Source: Deltaproteobacteria bacterium
GTDB lineage: Bacteria > Desulfobacterota > Syntrophia > Syntrophales > Smithellaceae
Assembly: GCA_011046295.1 (NCBI GenBank)
Contig: DSAV01000203.1
Span: forward strand, 1 to 6,077
Direction: 5' to 3'
Length of the DNA: 6,077 bases
Positions within the stretch are counted from its first letter, which is position 1. The number at the start of each line of letters is the position of its first letter. Below, one piece after another: positions 1-5,887 of this stretch. Under the pieces are notes generated by a model. The model searched no databases. It saw nothing but the letters and a program-made list of their open reading frames with translations, and was not told where the DNA came from. A program made the position numbers and the translations under genes.

Positions 1-181
1 CACCAACGTGGGCAACTACCATGGCGGCGGCTCGCCCATTATGGAGCAGATTGCGATTACCACGCAGTATGATATTGAATCCCGCAAGAAGCTGGTGAAA
101 TACATTGCCGGCATGAGCGGCGGAGATCGCGAAGCTTTGGCTAAAAGCAATTTTATCAAAAGGCCTAAAAAAGAGAAGTGA
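1..181 (+). CDS. C-terminal fragment of a 4-hydroxybutyryl-CoA dehydratase / HpaB-family protein (5' end outside window)
   Basis: An open frame enters at position 2 and runs 59 codons to a TGA at 179-181; no start lies in the window. The fragment carries a YHGGGSP motif followed by a helix ending KKLVKYIAGM. This matches my memory of the C-terminus of the AbfD type (4-hydroxybutyryl-CoA dehydratase/vinylacetyl-CoA isomerase, a [4Fe-4S]- and FAD-containing radical dehydratase), where an HGAGSP motif and a K-rich helix close the chain. The wider family also includes the flavin-dependent 4-hydroxyphenylacetate 3-monooxygenases (HpaB), which I think fit this tail less well. After the conserved helix comes a short basic tail ending KRPKKEK. 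The cysteine and histidine cluster ligands would lie upstream and cannot be checked. It is probably a member of the same catabolic cluster as the next genes, but a 120-bp gap separates it from the SDR gene. Confidence 0.6.
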   Translation, partial: TNVGNYHGGGSPIMEQIAITTQYDIESRKKLVKYIAGMSGGDREALAKSNFIKRPKKEK

Positions 182-186
182 AAAGT

Positions 187-216
187 TTGTTCTTAAAGAA
201 AAATTATTTGTAGAAT
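187..216 (+). promoter_or_regulatory. Weak candidate sigma70 promoter for the SDR gene
   Basis: TTGTTC at 187-192 and TAGAAT at 211-216 are separated by 18 bp. The -10 box matches five of six consensus bases but the -35 only three of six. If used, transcription would start near 223, placing the 226-261 hairpin at the very 5' end of the mRNA. This is a low-confidence call based on sequence match alone. Confidence 0.25.
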
Positions 217-225
217 GAAAACATT

Positions 226-261
226 CCGTAACTGCTAGGTTTGAACACCGGGCAGTTACGG
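226..261 (+). other. Inverted repeat / RNA hairpin in the SDR leader
   Basis: CCGTAACTGC (226-235) is exactly complementary to GCAGTTACGG (252-261), with a 16-nt loop. T225-G262 and T224-A263 can extend the stem. No T-run follows, so it is not a classic intrinsic terminator for the upstream gene. It sits about 40 bp before the SDR start and could be a 5' UTR stem, a processing site or a dyad operator. The sequence does not decide between these. Confidence 0.55.
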
Positions 262-301
262 GAGCTGAATTTCATAATATACAGTTAAGGAGAAAAAAGC
301 C

Positions 302-1099
302 ATGTTCGATTTAAATCAATTTTCATTAAAGGGAAAAGTAGCTATTGTCACCGGCGGCGGGCGCGGCATCGGCCAGGCCATCGCTTTTGGTTTGGCCAAG
401 GCGGGCGCCAAGGTAGTCATCACCAGCCGCAAAATGGAAGATTTGGAAGCAACCGCCAAGGAAATCCAGGCCGCCGGCGGTGAAGCAATGCCGCTGCAGT
501 CTCATCTGGGCAAGTATGAAGAAATGCAGAAAATGGTCAACACGGTTCTGGAAAAATACAAGAAAATAGATATTCTGGTAAACAATGCCGGCGCCAGTCC
601 CGCAATTGCTTCCGTTTTGGATTCGGATGAACGTCTTTGGGATACAATCATGAACCTTAACATGAAAGGCGTTTATTTTGTCAGCCAGGCGGTCGCCAGA
701 GTCATGAAAAAACAGGGCGGGGGAAAAATCATCAACGTTGCTTCGATTGATGGCTTTAAACCGGAGCCGGGCGTGAGCATTTATTCCATTTCCAAGGCAG
801 GCTGCCGGATGATTACCAAAGCCTTCGCCATGGAATTGGCCGGAGACAACATTCAGGTCAACACCATCGCGCCGGGGCCGATCGATACCAAGATGATGAA
901 TTCACACTGGTTTCATCTTTCCCCGGAAGAGGCGAAAAAAGCCAGGGAAGCCATGGAAAAATCTTTACCCACCGGGCGGATTGGTGATCCCGATGAAATC
1001 GCCGGAGCGGCCGTGTATCTGGCATCGGAGGCTTCCAATTACACTACAGGCGCGGAAATTATCATTGACGGCGGCATTCTGCTAGCGCACCACGGTTGA
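302..1099 (+). CDS. Short-chain dehydrogenase/reductase (SDR), DHRS4-like classical type, probably NADP(H)-dependent
   Basis: The 265-residue protein has the usual length for a classical SDR, a single cytoplasmic Rossmann-fold oxidoreductase domain that interconverts an alcohol and a ketone. The cofactor glycine motif TGGGRGIG is at residues 17-24 and NNAG at 94-97. The catalytic tetrad reads N120, S148, Y161 and K165, and the C-terminal DGG at 257-259 is intact. S42-R43 after the second strand suggests NADP(H) rather than NAD. Residues 67-70 read SHLG in place of the common C/L-D-V, which resembles the CH-x-G variant of DHRS4-type SDRs. The start is well set by TAAGGAG at 286-292, nine bases before the ATG. 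A strong hairpin closes the gene downstream. Plausible substrates are a beta-hydroxyacyl-CoA or a cyclic alcohol/ketone, judged only from the neighbours; SDR sequence alone does not give substrate. The family call is secure, the substrate unknown. Confidence 0.93.
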   Translation: MFDLNQFSLKGKVAIVTGGGRGIGQAIAFGLAKAGAKVVITSRKMEDLEATAKEIQAAGGEAMPLQSHLGKYEEMQKMVNTVLEKYKKIDILVNNAGASPAIASVLDSDERLWDTIMNLNMKGVYFVSQAVARVMKKQGGGKIINVASIDGFKPEPGVSIYSISKAGCRMITKAFAMELAGDNIQVNTIAPGPIDTKMMNSHWFHLSPEEAKKAREAMEKSLPTGRIGDPDEIAGAAVYLASEASNYTTGAEIIIDGGILLAHHG

Positions 1100-1131
1100 C
1101 AAAAAGAGGGGCGTGGGCAAAAGCATTATCA

Positions 1132-1171
1132 AAATATTCCGGCGGAAAAAAATATTTCCGCCGGAATATTT
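1132..1171 (+). terminator. Strong hairpin, probable intrinsic terminator after the SDR gene
   Basis: A 17-bp perfect inverted repeat (arms 1132-1148 and 1155-1171) has a 6-nt loop and a GC-rich core, CCGGCGG/CCGCCGG, flanked by A-rich and T-rich ends. It begins 32 bp after the SDR stop codon. The A-rich/T-rich outer arms give the A-tract, GC stem and T-tract layout of a terminator, although the T-tract (AATATTT) is inside the stem and interrupted. It would separate the SDR transcript from the flavoenzyme-hydrolase unit. Confidence 0.7.
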
Positions 1172-1225
1172 GGGCGTTGAAAAGTGTTAACCTCAGTTTT
1201 ACCTTTTTTCATCAAGGGGGCAACC

Positions 1226-3184
1226 ATGAAAAATTTAGACAATTTATTAAAGCCGATAAAAATTAAATCGATGGAGCTGAAAAACCGCGTGGTCATGCCG
1301 CCCATGGGTACATCGCTGGGAAATCCCGACGCCACGGTGAGCGAAGCGAATGTCGCCTACATCAAACGCCGGGCGCGAGGTGGCGCGGGGTTGATTATAA
1401 CCGAGATTACCGCGGTGCATCCGTCGGGTCAGATTAACCCCAGCGAACTGGGTGTCTGGGATGACAAATTTATTCCGGGTTTAAGTAAAATGGCCAAAGC
1501 CGTTCATGACGAAGGCGGGAAAATCGCCATGCAGCTTCATCATTGCGGACGGGAAAGTTATACCAAGCTGAAAAAAAAGGAAGCCATTGGCGCTTCGGCG
1601 ATTCCCAGTTATATTTTCGGTTTTCTGGGCGCGCCCAGGGAGATGACACTGGCGGAAATCGAAGAGATAATTGACGCTTACGGTAAGGCGGCGCTGCGCG
1701 CGAAAAAAGCCGGATTTGACGCGGTGGAGCTCCACGGCGCGCACGGGTATCTTTTAATGCAGTTTTTATCCGCCCATTCCAATCAGCGTACCGACAAATA
1801 CGGCGGCGATTTCCGCGGCCGCGCCACTTTCATGCTGGAATGCATCAAGTCCGTGCGCAAAAATGTCGGCAATGATTTCCCCATATCCATCCGTATCTCC
1901 GGAGAGGAATGCATCAAGGACGGCTACACGATTGCCGATATACAAACAATTGTTCCGGATTTAATCAGCGCAGGAGCGGACATCATTCATGTTTCGTTCA
2001 GCACGCATGGCAGTCCGGAGGTGAATATTGACACGCCCAATGCCAGCGCGCCGGTGGAATATGTTCCCGGTTTTAAATCTTACTTGGCCAAGAAAGTTAA
2101 AGAGATCAGTTCCGTGCCGGTAATTTCCGTTGGCCGCTATACAGATCCGTTTTTGATGAATGATATGATCGCGCAAGGCGAAGCGGACATGATTGCCGTG
2201 GGTCGCCAGCATCTGGCCGATCCCGATTTTCTGAAAAATGCGGTTGACGGACATCCCGAATATACGTTTGAGTGCCTGGCCTGCAATCAGGGCTGTATCG
2301 AGCGGCTTTCCATCGAACTGCAGCCGATACGCTGCGCGATTAATCCGCAAACCGGGCAGGAGTTGATTTACCCGGAAGGCCCCGCCAAAGTAAGCCGTAA
2401 TCTTTGGGTGGTGGGCGCGGGCCCGGCGGGACTTACTGCCGCGTCCGAAGCGGCAAGGCTCGGCCACAAGGTAACTTTGTTTGAGCGTGACAAGCAGACC
2501 GGCGGCAATGTTCTTTACGCGGCTAAAGCCCCGCACAAGGAAGTGTACGCCAAATATATCGATACTCTCACAGCTAAATGCCAGCGTCAGGGAGTGGAAA
2601 TAAAAACCGGTACAAACGTCACGGAAAAGATGCTGGAAGAAGGCAAGCCCGAAGCGGTAATTCTCGCCATCGGCGCGGATAAAACCGCCTGCCCCGCGGA
2701 AGGAATCAATAGTTCCGTGGTTTGCGATGCCTGGCAGATACTTGACGGAGAGATAAAAGGGCGCGACCATGTTGTGGTGATCGGCGGGGGATTGGTAGGA
2801 ATGGAGACAGCCGATTATCTGCGTGAAAAAGGCGTCAAGGATATAACCATTGTGGAAATGCTTGCCAGGCCGCCGGTCCTGCCGCAGGCGGCGCACGGCC
2901 AGATGCTGTACCGCCGGCTGCAGGCCGCGGGCATCAAGCTGATGCTTGGCACAACAGTCAAAAAGATTGAGGAAAATTCCGTAATCATCAGCAAAAAAGG
3001 CGAAGAGGAGAAACTAACTCCTGTCAATCAGGTAATTGTGGCCATCGGCGTGACGCCGAGAAATGAACTAAAAGACATGCTGGCCTCAAAGGGCATTCAA
3101 CATTTTATTGTGGGTGACGCTTCGGCTCCCCGCCGCATCATTGAAGCAACCACCGACGGCGCCAAGGCCGCCTGGGATATTTGA
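1226..3184 (+). CDS. FMN/[4Fe-4S]/FAD NAD(P)H-dependent enoate reductase, 2,4-dienoyl-CoA reductase (FadH)/BaiCD-like
   Basis: The product (652 residues) is a multidomain flavoprotein that passes electrons from NAD(P)H via FAD and an iron-sulfur cluster to FMN and reduces an activated C=C bond. Residues 1-340 form the Old-Yellow-Enzyme TIM barrel (NRVVMPPMGT near the start, QLHHCGR around H105/H106, HGAHGY with H170, H173 and Y175, then the NQRTDKYGG signature). A [4Fe-4S] motif follows: C350, C353, C357 and C370 (C-x2-C-x3-C-x12-C). The FAD Rossmann motif GAGPAG is at 397-402 with E420, and a second nucleotide-binding motif GGGLVGME starts at G520. A GD motif near the C-terminus completes the FAD site. 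Length matches FadH (about 670) and BaiCD/enoate reductases. The ATG at 1226 is preferred over an in-frame GTG at 1184 because AAGGGGG (1214-1220) precedes it and OYE homology begins right after it. It is probably cotranscribed with the hydrolase. Substrate unknown: an enoyl-CoA, a dienoyl-CoA or a cyclic enone. Confidence 0.92.
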   Translation: MKNLDNLLKPIKIKSMELKNRVVMPPMGTSLGNPDATVSEANVAYIKRRARGGAGLIITEITAVHPSGQINPSELGVWDDKFIPGLSKMAKAVHDEGGKIAMQLHHCGRESYTKLKKKEAIGASAIPSYIFGFLGAPREMTLAEIEEIIDAYGKAALRAKKAGFDAVELHGAHGYLLMQFLSAHSNQRTDKYGGDFRGRATFMLECIKSVRKNVGNDFPISIRISGEECIKDGYTIADIQTIVPDLISAGADIIHVSFSTHGSPEVNIDTPNASAPVEYVPGFKSYLAKKVKEISSVPVISVGRYTDPFLMNDMIAQGEADMIAVGRQHLADPDFLKNAVDGHPEYTFECLACNQGCIERLSIELQPIRCAINPQTGQELIYPEGPAKVSRNLWVVGAGPAGLTAASEAARLGHKVTLFERDKQTGGNVLYAAKAPHKEVYAKYIDTLTAKCQRQGVEIKTGTNVTEKMLEEGKPEAVILAIGADKTACPAEGINSSVVCDAWQILDGEIKGRDHVVVIGGGLVGMETADYLREKGVKDITIVEMLARPPVLPQAAHGQMLYRRLQAAGIKLMLGTTVKKIEENSVIISKKGEEEKLTPVNQVIVAIGVTPRNELKDMLASKGIQHFIVGDASAPRRIIEATTDGAKAAWDI

Positions 3185-3198
3185 AAAGAGGTGCGCCT

Positions 3199-4065
3199 AT
3201 GAAAAATCTGCGCGAACGCTTTATTGAAACAAACGGCGTCAAACTGCACGTGATGGAAGCAGGACCAGCGAACGGCCAAATGATTTTATTTTTGCACGGC
3301 TTCCCCGAATTCTGGTACGCCTGGCGCAAGCAAATCGATTATTTTGCCGATAAAGGCTATTTGGTTGTTGCGCCCGATCAGCGCGGCTATAATTTAAGCG
3401 ACAAGCCCGAAGGCATCTCCTCCTATAAAATAGATGAACTGGCCAAAGATATTGTGGGCCTTATTGACGCCTACGGTCGCGAAAAGATATTTCTGGTCGG
3501 CCACGATTGGGGCGCATCTGTTTCGTGGTGGGTGGCGCTCAAATACCCTGAGCGTCTGCAAAAACTGGTGATTCTGAATGTGCCGCATCCCAAAGTCATG
3601 GCCAAAACCGTCTTTACCAATGTCGAACAGATGAAAAAGAGCTGGTATATTTTTTATTTTCAGCTTCCCGGCGCGGTGGACAAGCTTGCCGCGGCAACCA
3701 ATTATCAGTGGGTGCTGGATATGATTACAAGCTCGGCCAACCCCGGCGCTTTTTCCGCGGCGGAGCTTGAAGAATATCGCAAGGCTTTTGCGCAGCCCGG
3801 CGCTTTTACGGCGATGGTCAACTGGTATCGCGCCATGATACAGACCAAGCAGGAACAGCCGCAGAGCTTTGACGTCACCATGCCCATGATTTTAATGTGG
3901 GGGGAAGACGACGTGGCGATGCTCACCGAAATGGCCGATAAAAGCATGGCCTACTGCAAACAGGGCAAACTGATCAAGTTTCCGAAAGTCAGCCACTGGA
4001 TTCAGCACGAAGCGGCGGACAGAATCAATCCTTTGATTGCGGATTTTTTTGCCGGCGATAAATAA
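3199..4065 (+). CDS. Alpha/beta-fold hydrolase, soluble epoxide hydrolase type
   Basis: The 288-residue protein matches soluble epoxide hydrolases, which open an epoxide with an aspartate nucleophile to give a diol. HGFPEFWYAW at residues 33-42 supplies the oxyanion HGxP motif, and DQRGY lies at 60-64. The nucleophile elbow GHDWG has D103. The acid is probably D238 in WGEDD, and the base H266 in SHWIQHE. Two cap-domain tyrosines that polarise the epoxide are visible: Y153 in FYFQLPG and Y210 in NWYR. Having both tyrosines and Trp after the nucleophile favours epoxide hydrolase over haloalkane or fluoroacetate dehalogenase, but a C-C or ester hydrolase with drifted specificity is possible. No signal peptide is seen, so it is cytosolic. 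The ATG at 3199 follows GAGGTG (3188-3193) five bases upstream; an upstream TTG at 3181 would overlap the previous stop. The 14-bp gap to the flavoenzyme indicates one operon. Confidence 0.88.
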   Translation: MKNLRERFIETNGVKLHVMEAGPANGQMILFLHGFPEFWYAWRKQIDYFADKGYLVVAPDQRGYNLSDKPEGISSYKIDELAKDIVGLIDAYGREKIFLVGHDWGASVSWWVALKYPERLQKLVILNVPHPKVMAKTVFTNVEQMKKSWYIFYFQLPGAVDKLAAATNYQWVLDMITSSANPGAFSAAELEEYRKAFAQPGAFTAMVNWYRAMIQTKQEQPQSFDVTMPMILMWGEDDVAMLTEMADKSMAYCKQGKLIKFPKVSHWIQHEAADRINPLIADFFAGDK

Positions 4066-4109
4066 TTCTTGACGTTTGAGTATTTTTACAGGAAATAAAT
4101 TCATATAAG

Positions 4110-4229
4110 CTTTGCAAAATATTTTTCGGTCATTGCGAGCTCCCGAAGGGAGCGTGGCAATCTCAAAAGTTTGCGGATTTTATTCGTGTCTTTGGCTCAC
4201 CGCAATGGTAATGTGGAATTATTGCAAAG
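4110..4229. repeat. Possible larger MITE-like element with nested inverted arms
   Basis: Around repeat copy 1, CTTTGCAA (4110-4117) is complementary to TTGCAAAG (4222-4229). Inside these, CATTGCG (4131-4137) is complementary to CGCAATG (4201-4207). The two nested dyads would make a roughly 120-bp non-coding element with terminal inverted repeats. Arms of 7-8 bp can arise by chance, and no target-site duplication was identified, so the outer boundary is uncertain. Confidence 0.4.
4129..4163 (+). repeat. Dispersed palindromic repeat, copy 1
   Basis: A 35-bp unit beginning GTCATTGCGAG and ending GGCAATCT folds as an imperfect hairpin. The outer stem is ATTGC/GCAAT (4132-4136 with 4157-4161), followed by a small internal loop. 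The inner stem is GCTCCC/GGGAGC (4139-4144 with 4148-4153), with a GAA loop. It matches copy 2 at 5978-6012 at 32 of 35 positions, in the same orientation. It resembles the REP/MITE-like 'TCATTGCGAG...GCAATCT' elements I recall from many anaerobe genomes. Confidence 0.75.
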
Positions 4230-4263
4230 GCATTTAGCCGATTAAATTTGTGGAGAGGTTTTT

Positions 4264-4806
4264 ATGCTCAGCCGCGCCGCCGCCGTTTTAGTTATCATCG
4301 ATATTCAGGGCAATCTTGCTCAGGCGATGTTCGATAAGGATAATCTTTTTGCCAACAACATCAAGCTGATTAAAGGATTCAAAGCGCTGGGCTTGCCCAT
4401 TATCATTACCGAGCAGACGCCGGCAAAACTGGGCAATACTCTGGATCTCATTGCCGCGGAGTTGGAAGGAGTCGCGCCCATTTCCAAAGAAAGTTTCAGC
4501 TGCTGGCCCAACGCTCAGTTTCGCGAACATCTCGAATCCCTGAGCCGCCGTCATGTGGTGTTGACGGGCATCGAAACCCATGTTTGCGTTTATCAGACCG
4601 CGCTGGATCTGCTCGCCAACGGCTACAGCGTGCATCTCGTTTCTGATGCCGTATCCTCGCGCACGCCCCAAAACCGCCAGGTTGGCATTGACGCCATGAA
4701 AAGCGCCGGCGCGCAAATCGCCAGCGCGGAAATGGTTTTATTCGAACTTCTGCGCAGTGCCACTGACCCTAAAGCCAGGGAAATATTCAAAATCGTGAAA
4801 GAATAA
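4264..4806 (+). CDS. Isochorismatase-family cysteine hydrolase
   Basis: The 180-residue protein has the isochorismatase/nicotinamidase fold. The catalytic triad is visible as D13 (VIIDIQ), K75 (ISKESFSCW) and C108 (GIETHVCV, with the usual cis-peptide position near I103-E104). Members hydrolyse amides such as nicotinamide, N-carbamoyl compounds or ureido groups through the cysteine, or cleave isochorismate; many bacterial ones are of unknown substrate. The length and GIETHVCV motif place it with the short YcaC/nicotinamidase-related group rather than with EntB-type enzymes, which carry a carrier-protein domain that is absent here. The start is supported by GGAGAGG at 4252-4258. It is separated from the upstream hydrolase by nearly 200 bp with a repeat, so it is probably a separate transcription unit, and it converges with the minus-strand toxin-antitoxin operon. 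Confidence 0.9.
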   Translation: MLSRAAAVLVIIDIQGNLAQAMFDKDNLFANNIKLIKGFKALGLPIIITEQTPAKLGNTLDLIAAELEGVAPISKESFSCWPNAQFREHLESLSRRHVVLTGIETHVCVYQTALDLLANGYSVHLVSDAVSSRTPQNRQVGIDAMKSAGAQIASAEMVLFELLRSATDPKAREIFKIVKE

Positions 4807-4898
4807 ACTCTCTACTGACTCCCGCGGAAAGCGGCTCATCAACATTCTGGCCGTGGAACAAGATATTTAAGTGTAACATCACCGGAATTGGATTTTAA

Positions 4899-5204
4899 TC
4901 ACGCAACAAGCCTTGAGTTAATTTCACTGGCAATTTTTGCACCTACTTCTTTTTCTGTTTTTTTCAGATCATAACTTGTCTGCAGATTAAGCCAGAACTG
5001 CGCGGTTGTTCCGAAATAGCGCGCCAAGCGTAGGGCGGTGTCTGGTGTTATGGCGCGGTGTTCACGCACGATGTCGTTAATACGTGGCACCGGTACTTTA
5101 AGCTCTTTTGCCAGTGCGTTAGCGCTCATTTTTAAGGGAGCAAGAAATTCTTCCCTCATTATTTCACCGGGATGAATCGGTATCATTTTATTTTTTATAT
5201 TCAT
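4899..5204 (-). CDS. higA: HigA-type XRE-family antitoxin / transcriptional regulator (no HigB partner seen)
   Basis: This 101-residue protein belongs to the HigA/VapI addiction-module antitoxins, which bind operator DNA as dimers and neutralise a RelE-like HigB toxin. The family opening IHPGEI is at residues 10-15. The helix-turn-helix spans roughly residues 27-49 (SANALAKELKVPVPRINDIV), and the FWLNLQTSYDL signature is at 70-80. Its ATG (5204-5202) overlaps the hepT stop as ATGA, and no clear Shine-Dalgarno sequence precedes it, so translational coupling to hepT is likely. HigA is usually encoded directly after higB; here the preceding gene is instead a HepT toxin and no RelE-like ORF is present. 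It may serve as the DNA-binding autorepressor of the whole operon or be an orphan antitoxin captured after loss of higB. The family call is firm; the role is inferred. Confidence 0.88.
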   Translation of the reverse strand: MNIKNKMIPIHPGEIMREEFLAPLKMSANALAKELKVPVPRINDIVREHRAITPDTALRLARYFGTTAQFWLNLQTSYDLKKTEKEVGAKIASEINSRLVA

Positions 5205-5551
5205 TTTATTTGTGTAGCGCTAATATTTTCTAATAAAGGCTTTAATTCACTAAGACGCTCGCGAGCAACTTTCCAAATTGTTTTATAATCAACACCCATA
5301 TAATCATGAATTAGAATATCGCGCATCCCGGCCATTTTATCCCACGGTACTTCCGGATGTTTCGCACGAATGGTTTTAGGTATGCGTTTTGTGGCCTCTC
5401 CTAAAACTTCAAGACTTCGAATAACCGCGTAAATAGTCTTTTTATCCTGCGCGAAATCTTCAAAAGACATGCCTTTAGTAAAGGCTTCAACATCGGATAT
5501 GGAAACAAGAATGTCTTCAATAAAATCCACGATTTCCCTATTTTCAGACAT
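5201..5551 (-). CDS. hepT: HepT-type HEPN ribonuclease toxin (DUF86)
   Basis: The 116-residue, largely helical protein carries the HEPN active motif R-x4-H-x-Y as RDILIHDY (R77, H82, Y84), diagnostic of HepT toxins, which cleave RNA as dimers. The GEATKRIP segment at 51-58 and the PEVPWDKMAGMRD segment at 66-78 are also typical. In characterised MntA-HepT pairs the partner nucleotidyltransferase adds AMP to the motif tyrosine, here Y84, and silences the toxin. I prefer the ATG at 5551-5549 over the upstream one at 5581. TGAGGT (plus-strand 5557-5562) lies about six bases ahead of it, family homology begins there, and the overlap with mntA falls from 38 to 8 bp. Its last codons overlap the higA start by four bases. 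The catalytic motif is intact, so the toxin appears functional. Confidence 0.92.
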   Translation of the reverse strand: MSENREIVDFIEDILVSISDVEAFTKGMSFEDFAQDKKTIYAVIRSLEVLGEATKRIPKTIRAKHPEVPWDKMAGMRDILIHDYMGVDYKTIWKVARERLSELKPLLENISATQIK

Positions 5552-5834
5552 ATTCGACCTCAGAAAGTATACGCTTTCCAATGTTAGGTTTGAGGGCGGA
5601 TTCCATCACCAAATCTACTTTGCCGTTTAGCTGGATTTCCAGATATTCGCGAAGATCTAAAAAGTCGAAAAGGTCAATATCGCGGTTGAATTTAACAAGT
5701 ATATCTATATCGCTTTTCTTCCTCTGCTTTTGTTTTAGATAAGAACCGAACAATCCTAAACGTTCTACTCCATAGCGGTCTGCCATCTCGGGCTTTTTGC
5801 TGCGAATAATTTCAATTATTTCTTTTTTGCCCAT
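5544..5834 (-). CDS. mntA: MntA-type minimal nucleotidyltransferase antitoxin
   Basis: This 96-residue protein is a minimal nucleotidyltransferase with the GS-x10-D-x-D motif: G30-S31, D42 and D44 in GSY...SDIDILV. A third metal-binding acidic residue is probably D74 in KVDLV. In the HepT-MntA (type VII) systems this enzyme is the antitoxin and acts by AMPylating the HEPN toxin. It is the first gene of the minus-strand operon. An AAGGAAA sequence (plus-strand 5841-5847) lies seven bases before its ATG, and a near-consensus promoter lies immediately upstream. It overlaps the preferred hepT start by 8 bp, so the two products are probably made in coupled amounts. All catalytic residues are present. 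The alternative, a kanamycin-nucleotidyltransferase-like enzyme of another role, is unlikely given the adjacent HEPN gene. Confidence 0.92.
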   Translation of the reverse strand: MGKKEIIEIIRSKKPEMADRYGVERLGLFGSYLKQKQRKKSDIDILVKFNRDIDLFDFLDLREYLEIQLNGKVDLVMESALKPNIGKRILSEVEYV

Positions 5835-5858
5835 GATTTATTTCCTTGATTGTATTGA

Positions 5859-5887
5859 AATATAAGAAATTTAACCTGTTATGTCAA
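5859..5887 (-). promoter_or_regulatory. Sigma70 promoter of the mntA-hepT-higA operon
   Basis: On the minus strand TTGACA (5887-5882, a perfect -35) is followed after exactly 17 bp by TATATT (5864-5859, five of six -10 bases). Transcription would begin near 5852, giving a leader of about 18 nt that still holds the mntA ribosome binding site. An imperfect A+T-rich dyad, TTGAAAT / AATTTAA (5855-5861 and 5868-5874), overlaps the -10 box and could be an operator, but it matches at only five of seven positions. Confidence 0.75.

Larger units (their letters stand above)
4066..4263 (+). other. 198-bp spacer between hydrolase genes, mostly occupied by a repeat element
   Basis: No coding potential is evident. 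It contains dispersed repeat copy 1 (4129-4163) inside a larger nested inverted structure (4110-4229). TTGACG at 4069-4074 resembles a -35 box, but no good -10 lies at 16-18 bp, so no promoter is called. GGAGAGG at 4252-4258 is the ribosome binding site of the following gene, five bases before its ATG. Confidence 0.6.

Noticed and set aside
1184..1225. GTG start giving a 14-residue N-terminal extension of the flavoenzyme
   Set aside because: The extension has no family homology, and the ATG at 1226 has a good Shine-Dalgarno sequence at 1214-1220.
1961..2896. 311-codon open frame on the minus strand
   Set aside because: It lies wholly within the flavoenzyme gene, has no recognisable motifs and reads as low-quality Arg/His-rich shadow sequence.
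4069..4109. Promoter for the isochorismatase-family gene (TTGACG ... TATAAG)
   Set aside because: The two boxes are 29 bp apart, and nothing at 16-18 bp resembles a -10 box well.
4288..4716. 142-codon minus-strand frame opposite the isochorismatase-family gene
   Set aside because: Antisense to a gene with an intact catalytic triad; no ribosome binding site or family resemblance.
4807..4898. Terminator between the convergent isochorismatase-family and higA genes
   Set aside because: The only stem seen is a 4-bp CCGC/GCGG hairpin without a T-run on either strand.
4807..4898. Hidden higB partner downstream of higA
   Set aside because: The gap is only 92 bp, too short for a RelE-family toxin, and no such reading frame occurs elsewhere in the minus-strand operon.
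5552..5581. Upstream ATG extending HepT by ten residues
   Set aside because: The extension lies inside mntA, while the ATG at 5551 has its own TGAGGT ribosome binding site and matches the family start.
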